The position numbers and the translations under genes are program-made. A stretch of DNA of 64,000 nt. Origin: Marinococcus luteus. GTDB lineage: Bacteria; Bacillota; Bacilli; Bacillales; Marinococcaceae. Shown here piece by piece: positions 34,387 to 43,120 of the stretch; positions within the stretch are counted from its first letter, which is position 1; the number at the start of each line of letters is the position of its first letter. Location of the stretch: positions 186,001 to 250,000 of the forward strand of contig NZ_FNNC01000006.1 of assembly GCF_900106595.1 (NCBI RefSeq), in the 5' to 3' direction. The notes beneath the pieces were generated by a model. It did no database searches. It was not told the DNA's origin and saw only the letters and a program-made list of their open reading frames with translations.

Positions 34387-34424
34387 AAGGATGGCATGGA
34401 AATCTCCGGATGGCTGCCATCCTT
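34387..34424. repeat. Unassigned hairpin downstream of fbpB
   Basis: AAGGATGGCA (34387-34396) and TGCCATCCTT (34415-34424) form a 10-bp perfect stem with an 18-base loop. No T run follows on either strand within five bases, so it is a poor terminator. Confidence 0.5.
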
Positions 34425-34433
34425 GCAGCGCTA

Positions 34434-34595
34434 TTAGTTGGCTCGTTTTTTAGTGCCCGGGCGGACATATACTTCTTTGGATTTTTTTTCATCAAGTCTG
34501 CGGTCTATTGAATCAAGTGCCTGCTTGTTGCCTTTGAGTTCATTTTTATTTGCTTCCATTAAGTCTTCAAACGAAAGTCTCTGTGGTCTTCTCAT
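34434..34595 (-). CDS. fbpB: FbpB family small basic protein
   Basis: A 53-residue protein beginning MRRPQRLSFEDLMEANKNEL, followed by a charged helix and a basic tail. It matches the FbpB family; in B. subtilis FbpB is Fur-regulated and assists the iron-sparing small RNA FsrA. Here I see no Fur box upstream; instead SigB-like or SigA-like elements are found. The ATG at 34595 with AGGAAG nine bases upstream is chosen; an in-frame ATG at 34637 would add 14 residues not seen in relatives. Neighbouring ferritin-like gene fits an iron theme. Confidence 0.7.
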   Translation of the reverse strand: MRRPQRLSFEDLMEANKNELKGNKQALDSIDRRLDEKKSKEVYVRPGTKKRAN

Positions 34596-34641
34596 GCGGA
34601 CATCTTCCTTTCTTTCTATTATACTCCTGCTGACCATTAGT

Positions 34642-34668
34642 TTACCCTATATTACTCGTTTGACAAAC
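34642..34668 (-). promoter_or_regulatory. Candidate promoter of fbpB (SigB-like or SigA-like)
   Basis: Minus strand reads GTTTGT (34668-34663), 15 bases, GGGTAA (34647-34642). A SigA reading is also possible: TTGTCA, 16 bases, TAAACT, in nearly the same place. Confidence 0.4.
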
Positions 34669-34811
34669 CATAAAATTATGAAAATGTGATCGAAAGCACA
34701 ATAGCTTTACGATAGGTAGATTTTTTTTGATAAGATAAAGTAAAAAAGAATAAATTCATGTAAAATGTGGTATAGGTAATAATATATGCAAAGTCGAAAG
34801 GATGGATAGTG

Positions 34812-35240
34812 ATGGCAGAGGAGAATGGAAACACAGCACTCAAAATTGGTTTAATTCTTGGAGGCGTCGTCTCCGTTATTGTTTTGCTCAGTACACGTAA
34901 AACCCGTACTCCTATTGTAGAGGGGACGAAACAAACAGCTTCTACACTGAACAATACGTCGCAGTTTCTTTCAGAGAACAGGGAATCAGTTATTTCTACA
35001 CTACGGGAAACATCAAATTATTATTCTGAGCTGCTCCAGTCGGCAAGCACAGATATCCAGGAAATCGTGAACCGGGTGAACAGCCTGAAAGAAACGCTGA
35101 TGAAAGCAAAAACGACGACGCTTGAAACTACCGGCGAATTAAAAGAATTAAAAGAAGAAAGCACGGCTATTGAAAGCAGTTCTTCAAACAGCGGCTCAGG
35201 CCAGCTGCAGAGTGCTGAAAATACTCAATCCTCTTCATAA
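34812..35240 (+). CDS. YtxH-like general stress membrane-anchored protein
   Basis: A 142-residue protein with one N-terminal membrane helix (about residues 9-27, LKIGLILGGVVSVIVLLS), then a soluble, coiled-coil-prone segment rich in Thr, Glu and Asn and a low-complexity Ser/Gly/Gln tail. This layout fits the YtxH family, whose members are stress proteins of unknown action, but conserved YtxH residues are not decisive. The ATG at 34812 follows AAAGGATGG; a GTG directly before it is less likely. A clear terminator follows. Confidence 0.55.
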   Translation: MAEENGNTALKIGLILGGVVSVIVLLSTRKTRTPIVEGTKQTASTLNNTSQFLSENRESVISTLRETSNYYSELLQSASTDIQEIVNRVNSLKETLMKAKTTTLETTGELKELKEESTAIESSSSNSGSGQLQSAENTQSSS

Positions 35241-35246
35241 AAAAAG

Positions 35247-35277
35247 GCAGGTTCTTTCATTTGAACCTGCTTTTTTT
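35247..35277 (+). terminator. Intrinsic terminator
   Basis: GCAGGTTC (35247-35254) pairs with GAACCTGC (35263-35270), then seven T. Confidence 0.85.
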
Positions 35278-35390
35278 ATTGGTTTGAAAATATTATTGCA
35301 TTTGACGTTTACCGTTCCTTTTCGAAGGAAATACACTTTGTAGAATGGTAATTGAATAGTTAACACAGTCATGGAAAGGGGCAACAGACA

Positions 35391-36191
35391 ATGGGAATTA
35401 CGAACAATTTGAAACAGCTGAAAAATAAAGAGGATGAATATGGTTTTGTATCCTTTTATTTGAACACAGATATTGGTGAAGGCGGACAGCCTAGTGAAGA
35501 ATGGAAGATTAAATACAAAAAGGCTGTCAACGGCTTAAAGCAGTACGCAGATAAAAGTGAAACGAAAGATGAAAAAAACGCGATCAAAAAAATTACCGAT
35601 GATATTGAAAAATACATTGAAGATCACCGCGATGAATTGCAGAAAAGTATTATCATTTTTGCTTCCGGTGACGGATCCACCTGGGAATCGGACATCTTCC
35701 AGGTGCCGGTGGAGACAGAAGTAATGTGGGAGCCGACACCACAGACCGGGCAGCTCGAAAAACTGGAAAAAACATTCCCGCCTACAGCAATTCTTCTTAC
35801 GAACAAGCAGGACGTTTACCTGATCGATACCTCGATGGGGAAAATCCGCGAAGAGATGCAGTTCCACTGGGATGTAGACAGTGAAGACTGGCAGGAGTAC
35901 AAAGGCACGGCATCGGCTGACCGTACGGCTGCAGGGTCCACCCAGGTGGACAAAGTCCAAAAGCGCTTTGAAGAAAACCGCCATCGCTGGTACAAGAGCC
36001 TGGCGCCTGTCATCAACAAACAGATGAAAAACCGCGGCCTGGATACGGCATATATTATCGGCGATAAAGAATATGCCAAGGATCTCGAAGATAATATGGG
36101 TGAAAGAGTAAAAGAAGTCATTAATAAAAACTTGATCTCTACACCAACACATGAAATCTTAAACGAAATCTACCCTGAAAACGTACGCTAA
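35391..36191 (+). CDS. baeRF/VLRF1-family release-factor-like protein
   Basis: A 266-residue protein resembling the bacterial aeRF1-type (VLRF1/baeRF) group: an N-terminal domain with VSFYLNTDIGEG, a central RNase-H-like fold (IIIFASGDGSTWES, TAILLTNKQDVYLIDTS) and a C-terminal domain near AYIIGDKEYAKDLED. Such proteins are related to eukaryotic/archaeal release factor 1 and Vms1 and are thought to act on ribosomes or stalled peptidyl-tRNA; function in Bacillus is unproven. A weak SigB-like element (GTTTAC-N14-GGAAAT, 35307-35332) precedes it. GGAAAGGGG lies before the ATG. Confidence 0.65.
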   Translation: MGITNNLKQLKNKEDEYGFVSFYLNTDIGEGGQPSEEWKIKYKKAVNGLKQYADKSETKDEKNAIKKITDDIEKYIEDHRDELQKSIIIFASGDGSTWESDIFQVPVETEVMWEPTPQTGQLEKLEKTFPPTAILLTNKQDVYLIDTSMGKIREEMQFHWDVDSEDWQEYKGTASADRTAAGSTQVDKVQKRFEENRHRWYKSLAPVINKQMKNRGLDTAYIIGDKEYAKDLEDNMGERVKEVINKNLISTPTHEILNEIYPENVR

Positions 36192-36205
36192 ACAGTACGA
36201 CTGCA

Positions 36206-36236
36206 GCAGCTGCTATCATAATAGCAGCTGCTTTTT
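36206..36236 (+). terminator. Intrinsic terminator
   Basis: GCAGCTGCTAT (36206-36216) and ATAGCAGCTGC (36221-36231) form an 11-bp stem with a four-base loop, then a T run. Confidence 0.9.
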
Positions 36237-36373
36237 TCATGAATAAAACAGCTTCGGGCTTTTAGGTATCTGCACAACATCCCTCAGTTTTTGATATAAT
36301 ACCTTTTGTTTGGAGATAGGCTTATATTTAGATAAGATACAACACGAAGGATACTATGGAAGAGGTGAATAGG

Positions 36374-36760
36374 ATGAAGTTTTCGATGACTGACGGAGGA
36401 TTTCAAACAAAAACAGACTACGGAGAGCTGTCTGTGTCCGGGGAGGAGGATTACGGCTTCCGCCCTTTTCAACTGATGACTTCTTCGATTGCTGTTTGCA
36501 GCGGAGGAGTGCTGCGGAAAATAATGAATAAAAGGCACCAGACAGTGCATGATATTCAAATAGAAGCAGAGGTGGAACGGGATGACAAGCAGGCAAATAA
36601 AATAACTGCTGTTCATCTGCACTTTATCGTAAAAGCAGAAAACGTAACAGAAGCCCAGATGCAAAAAAACATGGAGTGGACGAAGAAAAACTGTTCGATG
36701 GTCCAGTCAGTAAAAGACAGCATTGCGGTTACAGAAACATTCGAACTTCTTTCCGACTAA
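36374..36760 (+). CDS. OsmC family protein
   Basis: A 128-residue OsmC/Ohr-fold protein. The first conserved Cys lies in SIAVCSGGVLRKI (about residue 43) and the second in KKNCSMVQSV (about 107), the spacing expected for peroxidatic and resolving cysteines. OsmC-type proteins reduce organic hydroperoxides with a dithiol donor; this short branch is less characterised. The ATG at 36374 is six bases from GAGGTG. The MATE gene starts 39 bases downstream. Confidence 0.82.
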   Translation: MKFSMTDGGFQTKTDYGELSVSGEEDYGFRPFQLMTSSIAVCSGGVLRKIMNKRHQTVHDIQIEAEVERDDKQANKITAVHLHFIVKAENVTEAQMQKNMEWTKKNCSMVQSVKDSIAVTETFELLSD

Positions 36761-36799
36761 CAGTGCAAGAGGCCTTGGAACAGAATTGGAGAGAAAAGT

Positions 36800-38173
36800 A
36801 TGGCAAATGCCGGACGTAACCAGCTAGACTTCACGGAAGGCAGTATCATGAAGAAAATGGTGATATTCGCCTTTCCGATTTTTATTGGAAACCTGCTTCA
36901 AAGCTCCTATCAAATTGTGGACAGCCTATGGGTCGGTAATTTAATCGGCGCGAGCGCCCTGGGTGCGGTTTCTCTGGCTGCTACGATTTTATTTTCTGTG
37001 CTGTCTTTTATTATAGGAATCAACAGCGCGACATTAACGGTGCTCTCCCAGAGGGTAGGGGCGGATGATGACGAGGGCCTGAAGCGTTCTCTGAACGCCT
37101 TTGTGTCCGTATTAGGAACGCTTGCCATTATTCTCGGAACGATAGGTTTTTTTGCAGCGCCAACCGTTTTAACGTGGATGGGGACGCCGCAGGACATCCT
37201 GGAAAGTGCAGTCATATACTTACGCATTAACTTTATTGGTATTGTCTTTTTATTTGGCTATAATTTTATAGGTACTGTTCTGCGTGCTGTCGGCGACAGT
37301 AAAACTCCGCTTCGCTTTATAATGATGGCCGTCGGACTGAATATTTTTCTGGATCCGCTCTTTATTTCAGGCTTTGGTATGGGTATCCAGGGAGCGGCTA
37401 TAGCGACGGTCATCTCCCAGGGGAGCGCGTTTGTGTTCGGGGTCGTATATATGATTGTTGTGAAGGGGCTTCCGTTTGCGGTACCAAGCATCCCCGAAAA
37501 AGCAGAATTTCAGCGCATTATGAAGCTCGGCCTGCCAGCCGGGTTGTCGATGATGGCTATTTCCGGCGGACAGCTGGCGATTATGACGGTGGTGACGTCG
37601 TTTGGCTCTGTGGTTCTATCCGGGTACGGGGCGGCCCAGCGGCTGGACAGCCTGATTATGCTTCCAGCAACAACGCTCGGCTCTGCCATTACAAGTATGG
37701 CCGGACAGAATATTGGAGCGAACCGCTGGGATCGTATCAGCTCAATTGCGAAAAATGCGCTAATTTTGATTTTAATCGTATCGATCACGATGAGTACCGC
37801 TGTCTTTTTACTGGCTGAATTTTTGATGGGACTGTTTGTAAATGACGAAGCCACCATTCAATACGGTAAAACGTATCTGCAGATTGTTGCTTTCTTTTAT
37901 CCGTTTTTAGGGATAAATTTCGTGCTGAATGGTATCGTACGCAGTTCCGGAGCGATGATCCAGGTGCTTGCCCTGAATATTATTTCTTTCTGGGTGCTTC
38001 GTTTTCCGCTTGCCTGGTTCTTTTCCGAAAGAATTGGGGAAAACGGAATTGCGCTTGGCATAGGGGCGAGTTTTGTGATCAGCGCTGCAATTGCGGTCAG
38101 CTATTATGTGTTCGGCGGCTGGAACCGTATTGATATATTTAAAGAAGAAAAGAAAAAAGGAGGAGCGTCATGA
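36800..38173 (+). CDS. MATE family efflux transporter
   Basis: A 457-residue protein with twelve predicted membrane helices in two homologous halves. The N-terminal half shows IFIGNLLQSSYQIVDSLWVG, the MATE signature for helix 1, and a matching GLPAGLSMM segment starts the second half near residue 238. These carriers export cationic drugs or metabolites in exchange for Na+ or H+. The stop overlaps the next small gene by four bases (ATGA). Confidence 0.93.
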   Translation: MANAGRNQLDFTEGSIMKKMVIFAFPIFIGNLLQSSYQIVDSLWVGNLIGASALGAVSLAATILFSVLSFIIGINSATLTVLSQRVGADDDEGLKRSLNAFVSVLGTLAIILGTIGFFAAPTVLTWMGTPQDILESAVIYLRINFIGIVFLFGYNFIGTVLRAVGDSKTPLRFIMMAVGLNIFLDPLFISGFGMGIQGAAIATVISQGSAFVFGVVYMIVVKGLPFAVPSIPEKAEFQRIMKLGLPAGLSMMAISGGQLAIMTVVTSFGSVVLSGYGAAQRLDSLIMLPATTLGSAITSMAGQNIGANRWDRISSIAKNALILILIVSITMSTAVFLLAEFLMGLFVNDEATIQYGKTYLQIVAFFYPFLGINFVLNGIVRSSGAMIQVLALNIISFWVLRFPLAWFFSERIGENGIALGIGASFVISAAIAVSYYVFGGWNRIDIFKEEKKKGGAS

Positions 38174-38361
38174 GCACGCCAGTACACGACAAAAACCAAC
38201 AGCTTCAGTATATAAAACAGCGTCTGCACCTGCTTTCGACAATGGTGGATAATATTGATCCTGAAGAAGGCTCCGAATCGGAAATGAAGAGACTCGAAGA
38301 AATGTTGGAGCAGCTGCGGATTAAATGCCGCCAGTTTCAGCCGGATTGGAAGGATTACTAA
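38170..38361 (+). CDS. SE1561 family small protein
   Basis: A 63-residue acidic, helical protein starting MSTPVHDKNQQLQYIKQRL and ending RQFQPDWKDY. It resembles the SE1561 family of uncharacterised Bacillota proteins. AAAGGAGG stands before the ATG. It overlaps the MATE gene by four bases and the phosphatase gene by one base, forming a tightly coupled three-gene unit; no function can be read from sequence. Confidence 0.7.
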   Translation: MSTPVHDKNQQLQYIKQRLHLLSTMVDNIDPEEGSESEMKRLEEMLEQLRIKCRQFQPDWKDY

Positions 38362-38966
38362 TGCCTGATGTTTATTTTATCCGGCACGGGGAATCGGCAG
38401 GAAACTATGCCCAGGTCCTTCAGGGCTCGATGGATTATCCATTAACTGCGCATGGACAGACACAGGCAGAAGCGCTTGGCAGTTACTTTCGCGGGATTCA
38501 GTTTGATACCGTCATTGCAAGTGATCTACTGAGGGCTTCTGCCACCGCAGAGGCACTGGCAGGCTTTCAGCAGGTGGGCATATCCACCGACGAGAGGCTT
38601 CGTGAAGTACATTTAGGCGTGCTTGAAGGGAAAGCGAGAGAGGTTATTCAAAATGAATTCCCGGATCTTATTGGCCGGGATCTTTTAACCGCTGAAGTGG
38701 AAGGGGCAGAAACAAAAAACGATCTGACAGAGCGGTGCGCCTGGCTGTACTATAAGCTGACCGAGGAATGGAAAGATAAAGATCAGATTGCTGTCGTTTC
38801 GCACGGAGGTTTTATTACAATCTTCTTTATGTATTTACTGGCTAAAGACAACTGGGTATCGCTCCAGCGTTCCATGCGTATCGACAACACAGGAGTATCC
38901 CGGATTCACTTTCGAAAAGACCGTGCTTCTATTCAATACATCAACCGAATTACACATTTGGAATAA
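38361..38966 (+). CDS. Histidine phosphatase family protein
   Basis: A 201-residue phosphoglycerate-mutase-like phosphatase. The catalytic RHGESAGN (His about residue 8) opens the protein, ASDLLRASATAEAL and the second His in VVSHGGFI (about 146) complete the site. Substrates in this superfamily range from sugar phosphates to phosphoproteins. The ATG at 38361 shares one base with the previous stop and follows GGAAGGA by seven bases. Confidence 0.88.
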   Translation: MPDVYFIRHGESAGNYAQVLQGSMDYPLTAHGQTQAEALGSYFRGIQFDTVIASDLLRASATAEALAGFQQVGISTDERLREVHLGVLEGKAREVIQNEFPDLIGRDLLTAEVEGAETKNDLTERCAWLYYKLTEEWKDKDQIAVVSHGGFITIFFMYLLAKDNWVSLQRSMRIDNTGVSRIHFRKDRASIQYINRITHLE

Positions 38967-38971
38967 TATGA

Positions 38972-38999
38972 AAAAGCAGGAGCCAAAGCTCCTGCTTTT
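38972..38999. terminator. Bidirectional intrinsic terminator
   Basis: AAAAGCAGGAGC (38972-38983) and GCTCCTGCTTTT (38988-38999) form a 12-bp perfect stem with a four-base loop between converging genes. Confidence 0.9.
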
Positions 39000-39008
39000 A
39001 AACGTTTT

Positions 39009-40541
39009 TTAGCCATTGTATTCAATCGGGCCGTTTGGACCGAGCGGAATGCCGGTGAGCATCCATACGACAAGCAGCAGGGACCAGAACAGGAGAAATG
39101 CGACAGAATACGGAAGCATAACTGCTATCAGGGACCCGATGCGCATGTTTTTGTCATACTGTTGGGCAAATGCGATAATAATTGCAAAATAAGTCATCAG
39201 CGGCGTAATAATATTGGTGGATGAATCTGCCACGCGGTACGCCATCTGAGTCAGTTCCGGTGAATAGCCAAGCTGCATCATAATCGGAACGAATACAGGC
39301 GCGAGTATGGCCCATTTGGCAGAGGCGCTTCCGATAAACAGGTTGATAAACCCGACAATTAGTACGAATACCAAAATTAAAGGAATGCCGGTAAGATTAA
39401 TAGACTGTAAAAAGTCCGCGCCGTACACAGCCATAAATGTGCCCAGATTGGTTTCTTCAAAATAGGCCACAAACTGTCCGGCTGTGAAAGCGAGCAGAAT
39501 GAACATGCCCATGCTTGCCATCGTATCAGAAAGCTGATTAGCGACGTCCGTATCGTTTCTAATGTTTTTTGTCACAATACCGTATACAAGCCCGGGAATG
39601 AAGAAGGCTATAATAATTACGACAACGAGGGAGTCCATAAACGGCGACTGAACGACGGCCCCTCCTTCACCGCGGAGCGGAGCGTTAGACGGAACGATGA
39701 GCAGTGCAAGCAGAATGGTGGTCAGAAGCGCTGAACCCATCGACCAGAAGATACCTTTCTTTTCCGTGCCCGTTAATGAAGTAAGGGTCTCCCGGTAGTC
39801 GCCCTTGTATTCTCCCAGCCGCGGTTCGACGACGAACTGACTCACAAGTGTGCCGATCACAGCTAAGAAAAATGTGGACACAAAAATGAAGTAGTAATTC
39901 ATCGCCAGGTTCATCTGTTCGGCGTAGGCCGGATCGATGGTGGAAGCCGCCTGGATCGTCAACTCACCGAGGAGGACATCGGTACCGGAAAGCAGAAGGT
40001 TGGCGCTGAAGCCCGCCGAAACCCCGGCGAAGGCAGCAGCAAGTCCTGCTAGCGGGTGCCTGCCGAGTGCAGCAAACAGGATAGCGCCAAGCGGCGGGAG
40101 GACCACGTAACCGGCGTCTGAGGCGACACTCGACATAATGCCGGCAAAAACAAGACCGAACGTGATTAAAGCCTTCGGAATAGACAGTATAAAACCGCGA
40201 AGCAGCACGCTGATCAGTCCGGTGCGCTCCGCAATGCCGATACCGATCATGGTAGCAAGTACGACCCCGAGCGGGGCAAAGTTAATAAAATTGTCCACCA
40301 TACTGGTGAATATGTATTCAATTCCACTCGCTGAAAGCAGATTGGTTACCTGAACCGTTTCTCCTTCTTCTCCTGGAGATTCCACCTGCAGGCCGGCGGC
40401 CGAAAAGACGGCAGATAACACCAGTACAAGCGCAGCAAGAATGGCGAACAGAGTAACCGGATGGGGAAGCTTATTCCCAACTCGTTCAATCCAGTTCAGT
40501 GCCCGCTGCAGCATGGTCGGTTTTTGTGCAGAAGAGCTCAT
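39009..40541 (-). CDS. AbgT family transporter
   Basis: A 510-residue polytopic protein of the AbgT (p-aminobenzoyl-glutamate) family: a cytosolic lead of about 25 residues, then helices with the family motifs FVNFAPLG-like FINFAPLGVVLATMIGIGIAERTG and SDAGYVVLPPLGA, and a late INLFIGSASAKWAILAPVFVPI hairpin. Family members import p-aminobenzoyl-glutamate or export sulfonamides and related PABA compounds. AGGAGG precedes the ATG at 40541. The 264 bases upstream, shared with alkA, are AT-rich and hold promoters I cannot define further. Confidence 0.9.
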   Translation of the reverse strand: MSSSAQKPTMLQRALNWIERVGNKLPHPVTLFAILAALVLVLSAVFSAAGLQVESPGEEGETVQVTNLLSASGIEYIFTSMVDNFINFAPLGVVLATMIGIGIAERTGLISVLLRGFILSIPKALITFGLVFAGIMSSVASDAGYVVLPPLGAILFAALGRHPLAGLAAAFAGVSAGFSANLLLSGTDVLLGELTIQAASTIDPAYAEQMNLAMNYYFIFVSTFFLAVIGTLVSQFVVEPRLGEYKGDYRETLTSLTGTEKKGIFWSMGSALLTTILLALLIVPSNAPLRGEGGAVVQSPFMDSLVVVIIIAFFIPGLVYGIVTKNIRNDTDVANQLSDTMASMGMFILLAFTAGQFVAYFEETNLGTFMAVYGADFLQSINLTGIPLILVFVLIVGFINLFIGSASAKWAILAPVFVPIMMQLGYSPELTQMAYRVADSSTNIITPLMTYFAIIIAFAQQYDKNMRIGSLIAVMLPYSVAFLLFWSLLLVVWMLTGIPLGPNGPIEYNG

Positions 40542-40805
40542 AATTTACCTCCTAATTAGTTTAAAAATGACAAAAGTATCATAGGCATACAAAGAATATT
40601 GTAATGAATGAAAACAAAGGAAGAAAGCCATTTCATCGAGAATAGGAAAATAGAAAGCAAAAAACAATTAACAGTTTATTGAAAATTAATGCTTTTATCC
40701 TAAAAAAGAAAATATTGAAGAGTTCTGATTACATCGAGGAGCAGGTCGCGTGAACAGGGGTAAACGTGATAAAATAACAAAGCTTCATGAAAGGACGTAA
40801 TTACT

Positions 40806-41705
40806 GTGCAGCAGATAACAAAGCAGATCCCGTCCGTATATGATGTTCAGCTGATGCTGAAACGGATGGCACTCGATCCGCTGTATAATGTAGATATCGA
40901 TAAAAGACAGGTGAAGCTGCCTCTCCCGGGTGAGAAGCAGCTTGATACAGTAACCCTTGTGTTTGTTGAACATCAGCCGGAGGCTTATGTATATATAGAC
41001 GCCCCGGAGAACAGAGAACCGGAAGCTCTGGACAAAATAGAACGTGTTTTTCGTTTTCATCAGCCGCTCGAGCAGGGAGCCGGGCATTTTCAGGAAACAG
41101 AATTAGAGCCGCTGTTTCAACGGTTTCACGGTGCGCCGCTCACCTGTGACTTTGACTTGTACGGCTGTCTTATAAAAACAATTATTCATCAGCAGTTGAA
41201 TATGGCCTTTGCCTATACCCTTTCAACAAGGTTTGTTCAGACGTACGGCACGTATAAAGACGGTGTATGGTTTTACCCTGGTCCCGCAACTGTGGCAGCC
41301 ATTCATCCCGACGAGCTTCGGAGCCTGCAGTTCAGCCGGCGGAAAGCGGAATACGTAGTAGATATTTCAACAAGCATTGCTCAGGGCACGCTTGATATTG
41401 ATGCTCTTCAGAAAAAAACTGATGAGGAGGTCATACGGGAACTTACGCAGCACCGGGGAATAGGCCCCTGGACAGCAGAATGCTTTTTATTGTTTGGACT
41501 CGGAAGAGAAAACCTGATGCCGGCTGCTGATATCGGCGTTCAAAATGGATTAAAGAAGCTGCTGGGGCTTGAAGCGAAACCATCTAAAGCGGACATAACA
41601 GAATGGTGCGGCCGGTGGAGTCCCTACAACAGCTATGCAAGTATTTATTTATGGCTTCATGTGGAAATACCAGATAAAGGAGAAGATACACGTGCCGAAA
41701 AATGA
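40806..41705 (+). CDS. DNA-3-methyladenine glycosylase II family (YfjP/AlkA-like)
   Basis: A 299-residue HhH-GPD base-excision glycosylase. The helix-hairpin-helix LTQHRGIGPWTAECFLLFGLG is near residue 217 and the catalytic Asp follows in PAADIGVQNG (about 243). The N-terminal half has the beta-sheet AlkA_N-like domain. It removes alkylated bases such as 3-methyladenine. GTG start, with AAAGGA nine bases upstream. The next gene overlaps by 14 bases, the same order as yfjP-yfjO in B. subtilis. Confidence 0.88.
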   Translation: MQQITKQIPSVYDVQLMLKRMALDPLYNVDIDKRQVKLPLPGEKQLDTVTLVFVEHQPEAYVYIDAPENREPEALDKIERVFRFHQPLEQGAGHFQETELEPLFQRFHGAPLTCDFDLYGCLIKTIIHQQLNMAFAYTLSTRFVQTYGTYKDGVWFYPGPATVAAIHPDELRSLQFSRRKAEYVVDISTSIAQGTLDIDALQKKTDEEVIRELTQHRGIGPWTAECFLLFGLGRENLMPAADIGVQNGLKKLLGLEAKPSKADITEWCGRWSPYNSYASIYLWLHVEIPDKGEDTRAEK

Positions 41706-43101
41706 AAAGTTTGAACAGCGTCAGCCGCTGCAGGAGGGTCAGGAATTTCCGCTGACTATTAAACGAATAGGTATTAACGGTGAAGGAATTGGATATTTTA
41801 AACGCCAGGCTGTATTCGTAGAGGGGGCGCTCCCAGGGGAAGTGATTGTCGGTCAGGTCGAGGAAGTAAAACGAAACCGTGCGATCGCAAGCATTAAGTA
41901 TATCCGCGAAGCTTCGCCGAGCCGGCAGAAAGCTCCCTGTCCGGTGTATAAAATCTGTGGCGGGTGCCAGCTGCAGCATGCCGAATACGACGAACAGCTG
42001 TGGATGAAGCAGGACCTGGTGCTGCAGTCATTTGAACGCTACGCTCCCGTCGTGCCGGAAATTCGTGAAACGATTGGCATGGAAAATCCCTGGCGGTATA
42101 GAAACAAAAGCCAGTGGCAGACGGGAGAAGGAAAGAAAGGACGAGTGGAAGCGGGACTGTATTCGAGTGATTCAAATCAGCTGGTGGATCTCACCAATGT
42201 CGGCTGCATGGTGGAAAAGTCGATTCTAAATAAGATTACAAAAGCAATTACTTTATTTATGAAGGATGAAGAGGTACCTGTACACACGAGCAAACAAAAA
42301 GGGGTTAAAACCATCGTGGTACGGGCAAATGAACAAAAAAGCGAGGTTCAGGTAACGCTTGTAACGTCTTCGGTGGATCTGCCGGAGCAGGAAGAGCTGG
42401 TGGATTTCCTCCGTTCTTCGTTCGCCGAAATAAAATCAATCCATCATCATGTGCAGAATGAAAGCAGCCCAACGGTTTTTGGCGGAACAACCAAGCGGCT
42501 GTGGGGTAAAGATACAATCAAGTACAACATGCAGGACTTTTCATTTCATTTATCCCCGGAAGCATTTTTCCAGCTGAACTCGGAGCAGGCCTCCACGCTT
42601 TATGATGAAGCGAAAAAAGCGGCAAAGCTTACAGGTCGTGAAAAAGTGGTTGATGCCTACTGTGGCAGCGGGACAATTGGTCTTTGGATGTCCTCGGACG
42701 CTAAGGAAGTACGCGGCATGGATATGATTAAAGCAAGCATTCAGGATGCCAACAAAAATGCCAAGCAGGCTGGAGCTTCCCACGCCAGGTTTTACCATGG
42801 AAAAGCCGAAGAAATGATGCTGCAGTGGCAGCGGGAAAACTGGAGCCCTGATGTAGTAGTGGCGGATCCGCCGCGCACAGGCTGTGGGGAGGCGCTGCTG
42901 AACACGATTGGAAAGGTGAAGCCTAAACGGTTCGTGTACGTATCCTGTAATCCGTCCACCCTGGCGAAGGATGCCGCTTATCTGAAAAAAGCAGGCTACC
43001 ATCCAGAATACGCCCAGCCGGTGGATATGTTCCCGCAGACGTCTCAGGTAGAAGCTGTAGTTCCATTTGTATATAAACCGGAGAAAAAAGGAAAAAAATA
43101 A
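41692..43101 (+). CDS. 23S rRNA (uracil-5-)-methyltransferase (RlmCD/RumA type)
   Basis: A 469-residue protein: N-terminal TRAM RNA-binding domain (about residues 12-75, INGEGIGYFKRQAVFVEGALPGE), iron-sulfur cysteines in CPVYKICGGCQLQH (about 83-96), and a SAM-dependent C-terminal domain with VVDAYCGSGTIGLWM, DPPRTGC and the catalytic Cys in YVSCNPSTLAKD (about 424). It makes 5-methyluridine in 23S rRNA. GTG at 41692 lies nine bases after AAAGGAG inside the glycosylase gene. Whether it is the YfjO or YefA (RlmCD) orthologue is not certain; gene order favours YfjO. Confidence 0.9.
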   Translation: MPKNEKFEQRQPLQEGQEFPLTIKRIGINGEGIGYFKRQAVFVEGALPGEVIVGQVEEVKRNRAIASIKYIREASPSRQKAPCPVYKICGGCQLQHAEYDEQLWMKQDLVLQSFERYAPVVPEIRETIGMENPWRYRNKSQWQTGEGKKGRVEAGLYSSDSNQLVDLTNVGCMVEKSILNKITKAITLFMKDEEVPVHTSKQKGVKTIVVRANEQKSEVQVTLVTSSVDLPEQEELVDFLRSSFAEIKSIHHHVQNESSPTVFGGTTKRLWGKDTIKYNMQDFSFHLSPEAFFQLNSEQASTLYDEAKKAAKLTGREKVVDAYCGSGTIGLWMSSDAKEVRGMDMIKASIQDANKNAKQAGASHARFYHGKAEEMMLQWQRENWSPDVVVADPPRTGCGEALLNTIGKVKPKRFVYVSCNPSTLAKDAAYLKKAGYHPEYAQPVDMFPQTSQVEAVVPFVYKPEKKGKK

Positions 43102-43120
43102 ATATGCGTGGTGAACAGCA

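Noticed and set aside
34391-34453. Short plus-strand frame of 20 codons starting MAWKSPDGCHP behind AAAGGGAG
   Set aside because: Overlaps the fbpB 3' end in antisense and lies within the 34387-34424 hairpin; composition looks like chance.
40542-40805. Hidden gene in the 264-base gap between abgT-type and alkA genes
   Set aside because: Very AT-rich with stops in all frames I followed; most likely only the two divergent promoters.
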